DNA of 56,196 bases from Empedobacter falsenii (GTDB taxonomy: Bacteria > Bacteroidota > Bacteroidia > Flavobacteriales > Weeksellaceae), in assembly GCF_019308355.1 (NCBI RefSeq), contig NZ_JAAGKM010000017.1, positions 1 through 56,196 on the forward strand, read 5' to 3'. The translations under genes were made by a program, and so were the position numbers. The notes beneath the pieces are model-generated. The model had not been told where the DNA came from. It worked only from the letters and a program-made list of their open reading frames with translations, and did no database searches. Position 1 is the stretch's first letter, and each line of letters starts with the position of its first letter. This document shows positions 24,945 to 33,579 of the stretch, one piece after another.

Positions 24945-25202
24945 AAAAATACATGTGTTAAAACTTGATGAAATGTAAAGTGTTTCGGATATATTTTTCA
25001 GATTTGAAAAATAAATTTTATATTTTTTAGATATATTTTTAAAAGAAAACTTAATATTTACGAATAATATAATTTGAAATTAATATTAAAACACAACTTT
25101 AAATTATTCATAAAAATTGATTCATATTTTTAACAAAACAAAATCCAATAAATCGAATAAATACGAATAAAATTATTTTTACTTATTTTATTGAGACAAA
25201 AA
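24945..25202. other. Gene-free AT-rich stretch
   Basis: About 260 bp between the permease start and the fabV terminator. It is very AT-rich with scattered ATATTTT runs. I see no ORF, RNA fold or clean TAnnTTTG plus TTTG pair. Confidence 0.5.
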
Positions 25203-25231
25203 AAAACCTCGAAAATAATTTTCGAGGTTTT
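25203..25231 (-). terminator. fabV terminator
   Basis: 13-bp perfect stem AAAACCTCGAAAA / TTTTCGAGGTTTT, 3-nt loop, strong T-run on the minus strand. Confidence 0.85.
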
Positions 25232-25256
25232 GTATTATTTTATTGAAATGATCTTC

Positions 25257-26459
25257 TTATTCTGCAATACTTGGAACTGAAACCAATTCGTTTGTATCAG
25301 CATCATAATCGATTTCATCAAAACTAAATCCAAACAACTGTAAGAATTCATCATGATAACCTTTGATATCAGAAATTTCTTTGATATTCTCAGAAGTTAC
25401 AATTTTCCACAAATCATCTACTTCTTTTTGTACATCTTCGCGCATTTCCAAATCATCGATACGAATACGTCCATTTTCGTCCAAAGGAACTTCTCCATTT
25501 GCTGTATACAAGCGCTCTGCAAACAAACGTTGCATTTGCTCGATTGTTCCTTCGTGAATTCCTTTTGCTTTCATTACTTTGTACAATAACGAAATATATA
25601 ATGGCACAACTGGAATCGCAGAACTCGATTGTGTTACCAAAGCTTTGTTTACAGAAACGTAAGAAACACCATTCAAATCTGACAATAGTTCGTTGATAAC
25701 TGGAACCGTTTTTTCTAAATCATTTTTAGCCATACCAATCGATCCATCTTTGTAGATTCTATGAGTCAATTCTGGCCCGATGTAAGAATAAGCAACAGTT
25801 TTTACGCCTTCAGCTAAAACACCAGCAGCTTTCAAATCTTCCATCCAAAATTTCCAATCTTCACCTCCCATTACAGCAATTGTATTATCAATTTCTTCTT
25901 GAGATTCAATCGGATCAATTGTAATATCCGTAACTTCTGCTGTATGAAAATCTACTGTTTTATTTGTAAATGGTTCACCAATTGGTTTAAGAACTGACGA
26001 ATATGCAACACCTGTTTTTGGGTGTGTACGACGTGGCGAAGCTAAACTGTAAACCACTAAATCTATTTGACCTAAATCTTGTTTGATTAAATCAATCGTT
26101 TGTTGTTTAATCTCATCAGAAAAAGCATCTCCATTAATACTTTTTGCATACAAACCAGCTTCTTGCGCTTCTTTCTCAAAAGCAGCTGTGTTGTACCACC
26201 CCGCAGTCCCCGGTTTTCTTGGTGCAGCAGGTTTTTCGAAGAAAACACCTATTGTTGCAGCATTATATCCAAAAGCAGCTGTAATACGAGATGACAGACC
26301 AAAACCTGTCGAAGCTCCAATTACCAATACTTTTTTTGGTCCTTCGGCTGAAATATTTTTTGATTTTACGTACTCAATTTGATTGTGAACATTTTTTGCA
26401 GTTCCCTCAGGGTGAGTCGTAATGCAAATAAAACCTCTTGTTCTTGGTTGAATAATCAT
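25257..26459 (-). CDS. fabV: Trans-2-enoyl-ACP/CoA reductase
   Basis: 400 residues, the family length. NADH-dependent last step of fatty-acid elongation. NAD-binding motif GASTGFGLSSRI near the N-terminus, SLASPRRTHPKTG, and the long-spaced active site Y-x8-K (IYKDGSIGMAK) that separates FabV from FabI. FabV enzymes are naturally tolerant to triclosan. Single gene; whether the genome also has fabI cannot be seen here. Confidence 0.95.
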   Translation of the reverse strand: MIIQPRTRGFICITTHPEGTAKNVHNQIEYVKSKNISAEGPKKVLVIGASTGFGLSSRITAAFGYNAATIGVFFEKPAAPRKPGTAGWYNTAAFEKEAQEAGLYAKSINGDAFSDEIKQQTIDLIKQDLGQIDLVVYSLASPRRTHPKTGVAYSSVLKPIGEPFTNKTVDFHTAEVTDITIDPIESQEEIDNTIAVMGGEDWKFWMEDLKAAGVLAEGVKTVAYSYIGPELTHRIYKDGSIGMAKNDLEKTVPVINELLSDLNGVSYVSVNKALVTQSSSAIPVVPLYISLLYKVMKAKGIHEGTIEQMQRLFAERLYTANGEVPLDENGRIRIDDLEMREDVQKEVDDLWKIVTSENIKEISDIKGYHDEFLQLFGFSFDEIDYDADTNELVSVPSIAE

Positions 26460-26609
26460 TATACTTAATTTAGTCGCATAAATTTATAAAATAAATTCTA
26501 TATAACGAAACGATCTTTTTGTACATAAAATCATTCTATTTTTGAGAAAATTAATAGAAATACAGATTTCGATTTACTACATTTACAATTACTCAAAACC
26601 TACTTACCT

Positions 26610-26903
26610 ATGAAAGATATTCACATGGGTTATTTAATCAAAAAAAGTCGACGAACTTGGAATTGATATATCCCGTATCAAAGGTTTCTTCAAAACTTAT
26701 TCTGAAAAAGAAATTAATACTCAATCGCTAAGTAAAGACATACAAATAGACGATTTATTAAATGGTCGAAGTTGTTGAAATATGATTTTTTTTAGAATTT
26801 ATACACTGAAGAAAAAAAGAAAATTCAAAAAATTTCGAATGAATACAATATCCCTAAAAATACCATTCATAATTGGATAAAAAAATACCTACCACAAAAT
26901 TAA
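26610..26903 (+). pseudogene. Decayed first member of a Weeksellaceae HTH gene pair
   Basis: Starts MKDIHMGYLIKK, then shifts frame to VDELGIDISRIKGFF, passes stops, and regains recognisable family pieces: a WSKLL-YDFF-like stretch near 26765-26800 and a terminal HTH-like KIQKISNEYNIPKNTIHNWIKKYLPQN. Intact relatives that I recall from Chryseobacterium-type genomes run MxxxHIGxLI ... LLxWSKLLxYDFFRxYSQH ... IPxTTLYKWIxKY. At least two frame changes and a large internal loss are needed to explain the rest. Directly upstream of the intact partner. Confidence 0.6.
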
Positions 26904-26915
26904 ATCTTACTCATT

Positions 26916-27221
26916 ATGGAAAAACCAAACTACCAAAAAATCTATCAAGACATTATCAAACGTAATTTCCCTGAAAAAACTGAACAGACAAAAAAATTGT
27001 TAAAAAAGAATATGAATGTCTTGGATGTTATAAAAGTTTCAGAAATCTTAAATGCTAACAAAACAGCCGAAAATCAAAAGCATAAATCTTATGATTTGAA
27101 TTCTGTTTTAGAAATTTTAAAATTTCAGCAAAAAAATAATTATACCAATACGTATACTGCTGATAAATTTAAAATCAGTCGAAACACTGTAGCTAAATGG
27201 CGTAAAATATATGGGTATTAA
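26916..27221 (+). CDS. Small HTH protein, intact second member of the pair (transposase-like)
   Basis: 101 residues. N-terminal YQKIYQDIIKRNFPEKTEQ, centre VLDVIKVSEILN, then QKHKSYDLNSVLEILKFQQK, and a C-terminal helix-turn-helix TADKFKISRNTVAKWRKIYGY. The last part is like the HTH of IS-type OrfA proteins, and such genes are often annotated as transposase, but there is no catalytic ORF or terminal repeat nearby. In Weeksellaceae it recurs as the second gene of a pair; its function is not known to me. The partner here is dead. Confidence 0.65.
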   Translation: MEKPNYQKIYQDIIKRNFPEKTEQTKKLLKKNMNVLDVIKVSEILNANKTAENQKHKSYDLNSVLEILKFQQKNNYTNTYTADKFKISRNTVAKWRKIYGY

Positions 27222-27250
27222 AAAAACGGTTTCTAAAAGAAACCGTTTTT
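27222..27250. terminator. Bidirectional terminator
   Basis: 13-bp perfect stem AAAAACGGTTTCT / AGAAACCGTTTTT with an AAA loop between convergent genes. Confidence 0.85.
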
Positions 27251-27254
27251 TAAT

Positions 27255-27566
27255 TTATCTATTATTTTTATCCTCTTTTATTACTTTATGTACCGCTAAA
27301 GTTGCAAACGGAATAAATGCATACATCACATAAATGATAAAGTCTTCGTCGTCCCATTTATATATTCTTCTAACTCTAAAAAGTAAAATCAAGTAAGCTG
27401 TAAACCAAAAACCATGAAAACAACCAGCAAATGGCATTGGCAACACATAATCGAATTGATATTTTATTGGCATTGCGACCAAAAATAAGAGCGTACAACT
27501 TATCGTTTCCCACACACATGATGTGCTAAACCATTTTTTTAACTTTTCGTCAGATACGTTTAACAT
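27255..27566 (-). CDS. DUF3817-family membrane protein
   Basis: 103 residues with three hydrophobic spans (about 18-35, 42-65, 78-95). The order WETISCTLLFLVAMPIKY, then PMPFAGCFHGFWFTAYLILL and FIPFATLAVHK matches DUF3817, where the HG pair and paired aromatic residues are conserved. Role unknown. It is divergent from the cation antiporter with GATAAT-type repeats between them. Confidence 0.8.
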   Translation of the reverse strand: MLNVSDEKLKKWFSTSCVWETISCTLLFLVAMPIKYQFDYVLPMPFAGCFHGFWFTAYLILLFRVRRIYKWDDEDFIIYVMYAFIPFATLAVHKVIKEDKNNR

Positions 27567-27600
27567 TTTGCAAATTTAATCGTTTATTGATAGTAGAGGT

Positions 27601-27719
27601 ATGATAATCATTAGTTAAAAAGTTTATTTTTACTCAATTATTGAAATAACTATTAATATTTATGATAATTAAATGTTATAATTATTATTATTTATGATAA
27701 TTACACATAATAATTATCA
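27601..27719. promoter_or_regulatory. Cluster of GATAAT repeats over the antiporter promoter region
   Basis: Three related elements: ATGATAATCATTA at 27601-27613; the direct repeat ATTTATGATAATTA at 27658-27671 and again at 27690-27703; and a second arm TAATTATCA at 27711-27719. The last two form the inverted repeat TGATAATTA-n7-TAATTATCA. This sits 12 bp upstream of the -7 element of the antiporter gene, over its -33 region. The shape recalls Fur-superfamily or MntR operators; identity of the regulator is inference. Confidence 0.5.
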
Positions 27720-27730
27720 ATATTATTTAT

Positions 27731-27738
27731 TAAATTTG
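27731..27738 (+). promoter_or_regulatory. -7 element of the cation antiporter gene
   Basis: TAAATTTG fits TAnnTTTG, 25 bp before the ATG at 27763. Confidence 0.55.
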
Positions 27739-27762
27739 TGAAAATCCAAAACCTCATAATTA

Positions 27763-28881
27763 ATGCATGTAGATAATTTTCTTTCAAAAAAATTCAATTT
27801 AGCTTTACCATATTGGACAATCATCTGTCCCATTCTTGCCATATTTTCACTAACTATAGCCGAAGGATTTAAAGGTCAGATGTGGTTTTCTGGAGTCTTA
27901 GGAATCATTTTAATTTCAGCCGTTTTATCAGCTGTACATCACGCAGAAGTTGTAGCGCATAAAGTTGGAGAACCTTTCGGAACCATTATATTGGCTTTAG
28001 CTATTACAGTTATAGAAGTTTCGCTAATTGTTTCATTAATGATGTCCGAACCTACCGGCTTCCCTTCTGTTTTGGCAAGAGATACCGTTTTTGCTGCTGT
28101 AATGATCATTCTTACCGGAATTATCGGAATCTGTTTATTGGCTGGAGGAGTTCGTTATAGAGAACAAAATTTCATCAAACAAGGTGTTTCAACTGCTTTA
28201 ATTACTTTAGTTGCAATATCTATATTAACCTTAGTTTTACCTAATTTTTTAACTTCAGAAAAAGGAGGAGAATTTTCGACAAGTCAATTAATTTTTGTCG
28301 CAATTATTTCGTTGATTTTATATGGCGGATTTATTTCTGTCCAAACCATTCGTCACCGTGATTATTTCTTACCACAAAGTAGCAAAGATAATGTGACATC
28401 AGAATTGCATGTTGAAAAACCAAATTTACTTACAACAATTTCTAGTTTGGTTTTATTATTAGTTGCTTTGTGTGCAGTTGTTTTGTTATCAAAAAAATTA
28501 TCGCCAACCATCGAAACAATTGTGATGGATTTAGGCGCTCCAAAATCATTGGTGGGAATTATAATTGCCGGAGTTATCTTATTACCAGAAGGTTTAGCCG
28601 CATATAAAGCCGCAAAACAAGACCGTTTACAAACAAGTCTCAACTTAGCTTTAGGTTCGGCCTTAGCATCAATTGGTTTAACAATTCCTGCGGTAGCAAT
28701 TGTTTGTTATTTCACAGGATTAGAAGTCACATTAGGAATAGATGCAAAGTCATCTATCTTATTAGTATTATCCTTGTTCACCGTTTATTTATCATTAAAT
28801 TCTGGTCGAACAAATATTCAGCAAGGAATTGTCTTATTAACACTTTTTGCCACATATTTATTTACAACAATAGTTCCTTAA
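27763..28881 (+). CDS. chaA: ChaA-like Ca2+(Na+,K+)/H+ antiporter
   Basis: 372 residues with about 11 helices in two inverted halves. The two alpha repeats of the CaCA superfamily are visible: HHAEVVAHKVGEPFGTIILALAITVIEVSLI and LLPEGLAAYKAAKQDRLQTSLNLALGSALASIGL. Acidic residues in both (Glu in KVGEP and VIEVS; Glu in LPEG) are the cation ligands. This is the ChaA/y4hA branch. It exports Ca2+, Na+ or K+ in exchange for protons at the inner membrane. Repeats overlapping its promoter suggest metal-dependent control. Confidence 0.88.
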   Translation: MHVDNFLSKKFNLALPYWTIICPILAIFSLTIAEGFKGQMWFSGVLGIILISAVLSAVHHAEVVAHKVGEPFGTIILALAITVIEVSLIVSLMMSEPTGFPSVLARDTVFAAVMIILTGIIGICLLAGGVRYREQNFIKQGVSTALITLVAISILTLVLPNFLTSEKGGEFSTSQLIFVAIISLILYGGFISVQTIRHRDYFLPQSSKDNVTSELHVEKPNLLTTISSLVLLLVALCAVVLLSKKLSPTIETIVMDLGAPKSLVGIIIAGVILLPEGLAAYKAAKQDRLQTSLNLALGSALASIGLTIPAVAIVCYFTGLEVTLGIDAKSSILLVLSLFTVYLSLNSGRTNIQQGIVLLTLFATYLFTTIVP

Positions 28882-28900
28882 AGGAAATTTGAAGACATAA

Positions 28901-28937
28901 AAAAAACGACTCAAAATTAAATTTTGAGTCGTTTTTT
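28901..28937. terminator. Bidirectional terminator between the antiporter and oxyR
   Basis: 17-bp perfect stem built on ACGACTCAAAAT / ATTTTGAGTCGT with flanking A- and T-runs. Confidence 0.9.
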
Positions 28938-28942
28938 TTATG

Positions 28943-29893
28943 TTATTTTTTAGGTAAAGAAACCATATTCGAATCTAATTTTTGATCTTTTTCTAAGAAT
29001 ATTTTTCCTCTCAAAATACTTTGAATTGTATTAATTAATTCTTTTTCGAAAGAATCTCTTAATTGAGATTGATGAAAAATCAACGAAACTTCTCGCGTTG
29101 GAACTGGCGACTCAAAGTTTTTGACAAATTTTTTATATTCTTGTGGTAAATCATCTGCAACCAAAGCAGGCAACAAAGTCATTCCGTATCCATCGTTTGC
29201 TAATTTAACTAAAGCTTCAAAACTTCCTGAATCTAACTTAATCGGACGATTTTTCAGATTAGAAGTGTCACATAAAGCCAACACATTATTTCTGAAACAA
29301 TGTCCTTCTTGCAAGATTAATAAATCAGAAGTGTTTAAATCATCTTCATTGATTTTATCTTTGTCAGATAATCGATGCCCGTTTGGTACATAAGCTACCA
29401 ATGGCTCATAATAAAGCGGTTTTTCGATAATTTGATCCTCGAAAAGTGGCGAAACCACAATTCCAAAATCCAACGAACCATCTTTTATTCCTTTTATAAT
29501 TTTATCCGTTTGCAATTCTTTGATAATAAGATTTGATTTCGGATTATTTTTCTGAAATGTTTTATAAAATAATGGTACCAAAGAAGGTAAAACAGTAGGA
29601 ATAACACCAATAATGAAATCACCTTCTAATAAACCTTTTTCTTCGTTTACCAAGTGTTTCATACGGTTAGCTTCCATTAAAATTGTTTTTGCTTGCGCAA
29701 CAATTTTCTCTCCAATTTGAGTGATTTTGATTGGATGCGATGTTCTATCGAAAATATCAATATTCAATTCTTTTTCCAATTTCTGAATCTGCATACTCAA
29801 TGTTGGTTGAGTTACAAAGGATTTATCAGCAGCAATTGTAAAGTTCTTATGCTCAGCCACTGCCAGCACATATTGTAATTGTACTAATGTCAT
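28943..29893 (-). CDS. oxyR: Hydrogen-peroxide sensor, LysR-type
   Basis: 316 residues from the ATG at 29893. The frame is open to 29938 but the extra 15 residues (MYIFITKIYRYQFLY) are not family sequence. Residues 1-60 are the LysR winged helix (TLVQLQYVLAVAEHKNFTIA, FVTQPTLSMQIQKLE). The regulatory domain carries EGHCFRNNVLALC with the redox pair at Cys199 and Cys208, exactly the E. coli OxyR numbering, which supports this start. It senses H2O2 by disulfide formation and activates peroxide defence genes; none of its usual targets (katG, ahpC, dps) is adjacent. Confidence 0.93.
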   Translation of the reverse strand: MTLVQLQYVLAVAEHKNFTIAADKSFVTQPTLSMQIQKLEKELNIDIFDRTSHPIKITQIGEKIVAQAKTILMEANRMKHLVNEEKGLLEGDFIIGVIPTVLPSLVPLFYKTFQKNNPKSNLIIKELQTDKIIKGIKDGSLDFGIVVSPLFEDQIIEKPLYYEPLVAYVPNGHRLSDKDKINEDDLNTSDLLILQEGHCFRNNVLALCDTSNLKNRPIKLDSGSFEALVKLANDGYGMTLLPALVADDLPQEYKKFVKNFESPVPTREVSLIFHQSQLRDSFEKELINTIQSILRGKIFLEKDQKLDSNMVSLPKK

Positions 29894-29986
29894 ATATAAA
29901 AATTGATATCTATAAATTTTTGTGATAAAGATATACATTATTATATTATCAATCTATATCTTAAATCATAATTTAATCCATAAAAA

Positions 29987-30008
29987 AAGCCCGAATAAAT
30001 TCGAGCTT
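29987..30008 (-). terminator. Terminator of the small lipoprotein gene
   Basis: Stem AAGCcCGAAT / ATTCGaGCTT (one mismatch) followed by a T-run on the minus strand. Confidence 0.75.
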
Positions 30009-30028
30009 ATCATTAAATATAAATTTAA

Positions 30029-30445
30029 TTATTTGTTTAATTGTTTCTGAATTTCAGCTGTCCAATCTTGTAATTTTTTAGCATCTTCTGGTTTCAAAGT
30101 TTGAGTAAAACCTTGTAATTCTTTTTGAAAATCTACTGATTGTTTTGTCAATTCAGCTAATTTATTTGCATCACCAGCAGTTGCAGCTAATTTCATGTCA
30201 GCAGCCCATTTGTTGTATTTTCCAACAAATTCAGTAATTTTTGGATCAGAGAAAGTTGGTAAATCTTTTGCTACATCAGCAATTTTATCCATTGTCTCTT
30301 TACCAGCTTCTACTTGGTCTTCTACTGTATTTGCTACATTTTCTTGTGTGTTTTCTACTTTTGCATCTACTTTTTCTTTTTCAGATTTACAAGAAGATAA
30401 AGAAACCACACCTAATACTGCAGCGGCTAAAAATAATTTTTTCAT
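30029..30445 (-). CDS. Small helical lipoprotein
   Basis: 138 residues. Lipoprotein signal ending SLSSC (Cys19). The mature part is almost wholly charged helix (KEKVDAKVENTQENVANTVE, then LPTFSDPKITEFVGKYNKW and a C-terminal helix of DAKKLQDWTAEIQKQL). Heptad-like spacing suggests coiled coil at about 22-60. No catalytic motif. Similar short lipoproteins are frequent in flavobacteria and uncharacterised. Own terminator, so likely a single-gene unit. Confidence 0.75.
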   Translation of the reverse strand: MKKLFLAAAVLGVVSLSSCKSEKEKVDAKVENTQENVANTVEDQVEAGKETMDKIADVAKDLPTFSDPKITEFVGKYNKWAADMKLAATAGDANKLAELTKQSVDFQKELQGFTQTLKPEDAKKLQDWTAEIQKQLNK

Positions 30446-30521
30446 TTTAATTAGAGTTTTAAAGTTAATATTATTGATTGTTGAATATAAACAAATCTAA
30501 CGATTTATTTCTGTTAAATTT

Positions 30522-32282
30522 TTAATTTTCTTTCGAGAATTGGACTTCATATAAATTGGCATAATAACCTTTCTGAGCCAACAATTCGCTATGTGTGCCT
30601 TGCTCAACAATCATTCCATTATCCATCACAATAATTTTATTTGCATTTTGAATCGTCGCCAAACGATGTGCAATAATGATAGAAGTTCTACCTTGTGTTA
30701 GCTTATCCGTTGCTTTTTGTATCAATTCTTCCGACTCTGTATCAATAGAAGACGTTGCCTCGTCCAACACCAAAATCTCTGGATTATAAATATATGCTCT
30801 CAAAAACGAAATCAATTGACGTTGACCTACAGAAAGTGTCGAACCACGCTCGCTTACCTCACTGTAATAGCCTTTTGGTAGTGACATGATAAAATTATCA
30901 ATTCCAATAATTTTCGCAGCATTTTGGACTTCTTCCAACGAAATATCTTTATTACCTAAAACAATATTGTCATAAATCGTTGTATTAAACAAGAAAACAT
31001 CCTGCAAAACAACTGCAACGTGTAGACGTAAATTCTTCAATTCCATATCATGGATATTTACATCGTCTATTTTAATTGTTCCAGAATCGATGTCATAAAA
31101 ACGACTCAATAAATTAATTATAGTAGATTTTCCAGCACCTGTTGCTCCTACAATTGCAATTTTTTCACCTGGTTTTGTCGAAAAAGAAATTCCTTTCAAC
31201 ACCAAATTATTCGGAACATAAGAAAACTTCACATTTTCAAAATCGATTTTACCTTTTACATGATCCAACTTTATTGTTCCATTATCTGGCAACGTTTGAT
31301 CATCATCAATAATTTTGAACACACGATCCGCTCCTACCAAACCACGCTGAATGGTATTGAAACGCTCTGCAATTGCACGCATTGGCGCAGTTAACAACGT
31401 AACATATTGTGTAAAAGCAATCAAATCACCGACAGAAACATCTCCATAAACAGCAGTTCTAAGTCCTCCAAACCAAATCAAACTTCCCGTTGCTAAAGCC
31501 GAAATAATATCGACAACAGGAAACATTAATGAAAAATAGAAAACTGTTTTTAGATAATTTTTCTTTAAATCATTATTAATCGAAACGAATTTGTCATATT
31601 CTGCTTGCTGACGATTAAAAACCTGAATAATATTCATTCCAGTTAATCGTTCTTGCACAAACGTATTCAACTTCGCCACAATTGTACGTTCTTCTTGATA
31701 AACATTTTTCAATGCTTTTTGGAATAATCGTGTAATAATCATCATCAACGGAAGAATCACAATCACAACTGTTGCCAAAACCCAGTTCATCCAATACATC
31801 ACAAAAACGATGAAAACGATTTTCAATACATCGCCTAACATCACTAAAATTCCATCATTGAAAACCTCAGCAATCGTTTCGATATCAGAAACTGAACGCG
31901 TTACCAAAACTCCATTTGGCGTTTTATCGAAATAACCAAGCTTGAATTTGATCAAATGATTATACAAACGAACGCGCAACAAACGGATAACTCGCTGTGC
32001 AACAACATTCGCTAAATAAACCATAAAAAAGGACAAAATTCCTTCGAAAACTAATACCAAAGATAGTTTCACGATTTGCATTTGAAGCCCTGGCAAATCT
32101 TTTGTCTGAATATAATCATCGATGATATTTCCCGTTAAATACGGACGATAAACAGAAAAACACGCACTAAAAACCGCTACAAAAACCACCGACCAAAACA
32201 TCACTTTGCTTTGTGCTCCGATTTGTAAAACACGTTTTAATCCATTAAAATCAAACGATGTATTCTCGTTATTTGAACTCAT
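30522..32282 (-). CDS. ABC exporter, fused membrane and ATPase domains (MsbA/MdlB type)
   Basis: 586 residues from the ATG at 32282 (MSSNNENTSFDF). An earlier ATG at 32312 lies further inside truA. Six helices over about 25-320, then an ATPase domain with Walker A GATGAGKST, Q-loop VVLQDVFLFN, signature LSVGQRQ, Walker B EILVLDEATSSID and H-loop IIAHRL. A half-transporter that forms a homodimer or pairs with a second subunit; substrates in this family are lipids or drugs. Overlaps the truA stop by 14 bp, so translationally coupled. Confidence 0.9.
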   Translation of the reverse strand: MSSNNENTSFDFNGLKRVLQIGAQSKVMFWSVVFVAVFSACFSVYRPYLTGNIIDDYIQTKDLPGLQMQIVKLSLVLVFEGILSFFMVYLANVVAQRVIRLLRVRLYNHLIKFKLGYFDKTPNGVLVTRSVSDIETIAEVFNDGILVMLGDVLKIVFIVFVMYWMNWVLATVVIVILPLMMIITRLFQKALKNVYQEERTIVAKLNTFVQERLTGMNIIQVFNRQQAEYDKFVSINNDLKKNYLKTVFYFSLMFPVVDIISALATGSLIWFGGLRTAVYGDVSVGDLIAFTQYVTLLTAPMRAIAERFNTIQRGLVGADRVFKIIDDDQTLPDNGTIKLDHVKGKIDFENVKFSYVPNNLVLKGISFSTKPGEKIAIVGATGAGKSTIINLLSRFYDIDSGTIKIDDVNIHDMELKNLRLHVAVVLQDVFLFNTTIYDNIVLGNKDISLEEVQNAAKIIGIDNFIMSLPKGYYSEVSERGSTLSVGQRQLISFLRAYIYNPEILVLDEATSSIDTESEELIQKATDKLTQGRTSIIIAHRLATIQNANKIIVMDNGMIVEQGTHSELLAQKGYYANLYEVQFSKEN

Positions 32283-33024
32283 TTTTAAATAATTCTTTTG
32301 GATATTGAACATCTACCAAATACAATCCTTGCGCTGGTGCCGAAGCTCCTGCCGAAGAACGTTGTTTTTGTTCAATAATTTCTTCAAAATCGTGAATAGA
32401 AATTCTTCCTAATCCAACTTCAACCAATGTTCCAACAATTGCGCGCACCATATTTCGTAAAAAACGATCGGCAGTGATTTGAAAAACCAATTGTCCGTTT
32501 TCATTTTTGCGCCAAAAAGCCTCTCTCACATCACAAATATTTGTTTTCACATCGGTATGTAATTTAGCAAAACTTCCGAAATCTCCTTGCTTAATTAACA
32601 ATTTTGCTGCTTCATTCATTTTTTCAATATCCAATTCTCGATTAAAAATCCAAGCACTATCAAACGCAAAAGGATCTTTGAAAGGTGAAATAAAATAATT
32701 GTACGAACGCGAAGTCGCATCAAAACGCGCATGCGCTTCATCATCCATCAAAAATAAACGATAAGCAGCGATGTCTTTTGGTAAAAAAGAATTTAATTTT
32801 TTGATTAAATCAACCGATAATTCATCTTCATAATCAAAATGAATAAACATCTTTTTCGCATGAACACCAGAATCTGTACGCCCTGCTCCGACAATCGAAA
32901 TTTCTTTTCTTAAGATTTTAGACAATCTATCTTCAATAACTTCTTGAACCGAAATTTGATTGGGTTGAATTTGATAACCAAAATAATTTTTCCCGTTGTA
33001 TGCTAATTCTAAAAAATATCGCAA
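32269..33024 (-). CDS. truA: tRNA pseudouridine(38-40) synthase
   Basis: 251 residues taking the TTG at 33024 as start, which yields MRYFLELAYNGKNYFGYQ, the standard TruA N-terminus. The frame is open to 33087, but residues before this are unrelated and overlap the divergent gene. Catalytic Asp51 in GAGRTDSGVHA; RSYNYFI and RFLRNMVRAIVGTLVEVG complete the family. It makes pseudouridine at positions 38-40 of tRNA anticodon stems. Operon with the ABC exporter downstream. Confidence 0.93.
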   Translation of the reverse strand: MRYFLELAYNGKNYFGYQIQPNQISVQEVIEDRLSKILRKEISIVGAGRTDSGVHAKKMFIHFDYEDELSVDLIKKLNSFLPKDIAAYRLFLMDDEAHARFDATSRSYNYFISPFKDPFAFDSAWIFNRELDIEKMNEAAKLLIKQGDFGSFAKLHTDVKTNICDVREAFWRKNENGQLVFQITADRFLRNMVRAIVGTLVEVGLGRISIHDFEEIIEQKQRSSAGASAPAQGLYLVDVQYPKELFKNEFK

Positions 33025-33030
33025 TTGTTG

Positions 33031-33038
33031 TAAATTTG
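33031..33038 (+). promoter_or_regulatory. -7 element of the phosphodiesterase gene
   Basis: TAAATTTG fits TAnnTTTG, 20 bp before the TTG start at 33059, inside the 34-bp gap between two divergent genes. Confidence 0.55.
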
Positions 33039-33058
33039 AGCAACAAAAATACAACCTT

Positions 33059-33550
33059 TTGAAGAAAATTCTTTTACTTTCGGACACGCATTCTTATATC
33101 GACGATAGAATTTTGGAATATGCGCAACAAGCAGACGAAATTTGGCATGCTGGAGATATTGGCGATATTTCTGTAACTGATAAATTAGCTGAAATAAAAC
33201 CTTTGCGGGCTGTCTATGGAAATATTGATGATAATAAAGCTCGCGCAGAATTCCCGCTCAACAACAGATTTACGTTGGAAGGTGTTGATGTTTGGATTAC
33301 GCATATTGGCGGTTATCCAGGAAAATATAATCCTGCAATTCGAAAAGAAATCACAGAAAATCCTCCAAAATTATTTATTTGTGGACATTCACACATTCTA
33401 AAAGTAATGCCTGATAAACAATTAGGGTTAATTCACATGAACCCTGGCGCAGTTGGTAAACACGGTTTTCAGAAAGTTCGTACAATGTTACGGTTTGAGT
33501 TGAATAAAGGAAAAATTGAAAATTTGGAAGTGATTGAATTTAAGAAATGA
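33059..33550 (+). CDS. YfcE/MJ0936-type metallophosphoesterase
   Basis: 163 residues with a TTG start at 33059 (MKKILLLSDTHSYIDD). The frame is open from 32996, but the earlier part overlaps truA and lies upstream of the -7 element. Metal-binding motifs in order: LLSDTHS, HAGDIGD, YGNIDD, ITHIGG, CGHSHILKV, NPGAVG. Dimetal phosphodiesterase fold; the usual activity is on phosphodiesters such as bis-pNPP, and the cell substrate is unknown. Confidence 0.9.
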   Translation: MKKILLLSDTHSYIDDRILEYAQQADEIWHAGDIGDISVTDKLAEIKPLRAVYGNIDDNKARAEFPLNNRFTLEGVDVWITHIGGYPGKYNPAIRKEITENPPKLFICGHSHILKVMPDKQLGLIHMNPGAVGKHGFQKVRTMLRFELNKGKIENLEVIEFKK

Positions 33551-33552
33551 TT

Positions 33553-33579
33553 TTCGAATCTCGCATTTCGAGATTCGAA
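33553..33579. repeat. Hairpin with repeated GCATTTCG loop sequence (REP-like)
   Basis: 10-bp perfect stem TTCGAATCTC / GAGATTCGAA around loop GCATTTC. GCATTTCG occurs in the loop (63-70 of this hundred) and again at 33584-33591. No T-run follows directly, so it is not an obvious terminator for either convergent gene. Confidence 0.5.

Noticed and set aside
30195-30500. Plus-strand frame over the small lipoprotein
   Set aside because: Antisense shadow rich in Ser/Thr; the minus frame has a lipobox and a terminator.
32996-33087. Overlap of truA and the phosphodiesterase by long N-terminal extensions
   Set aside because: Both extensions lack family similarity and disappear when TTG starts are used.
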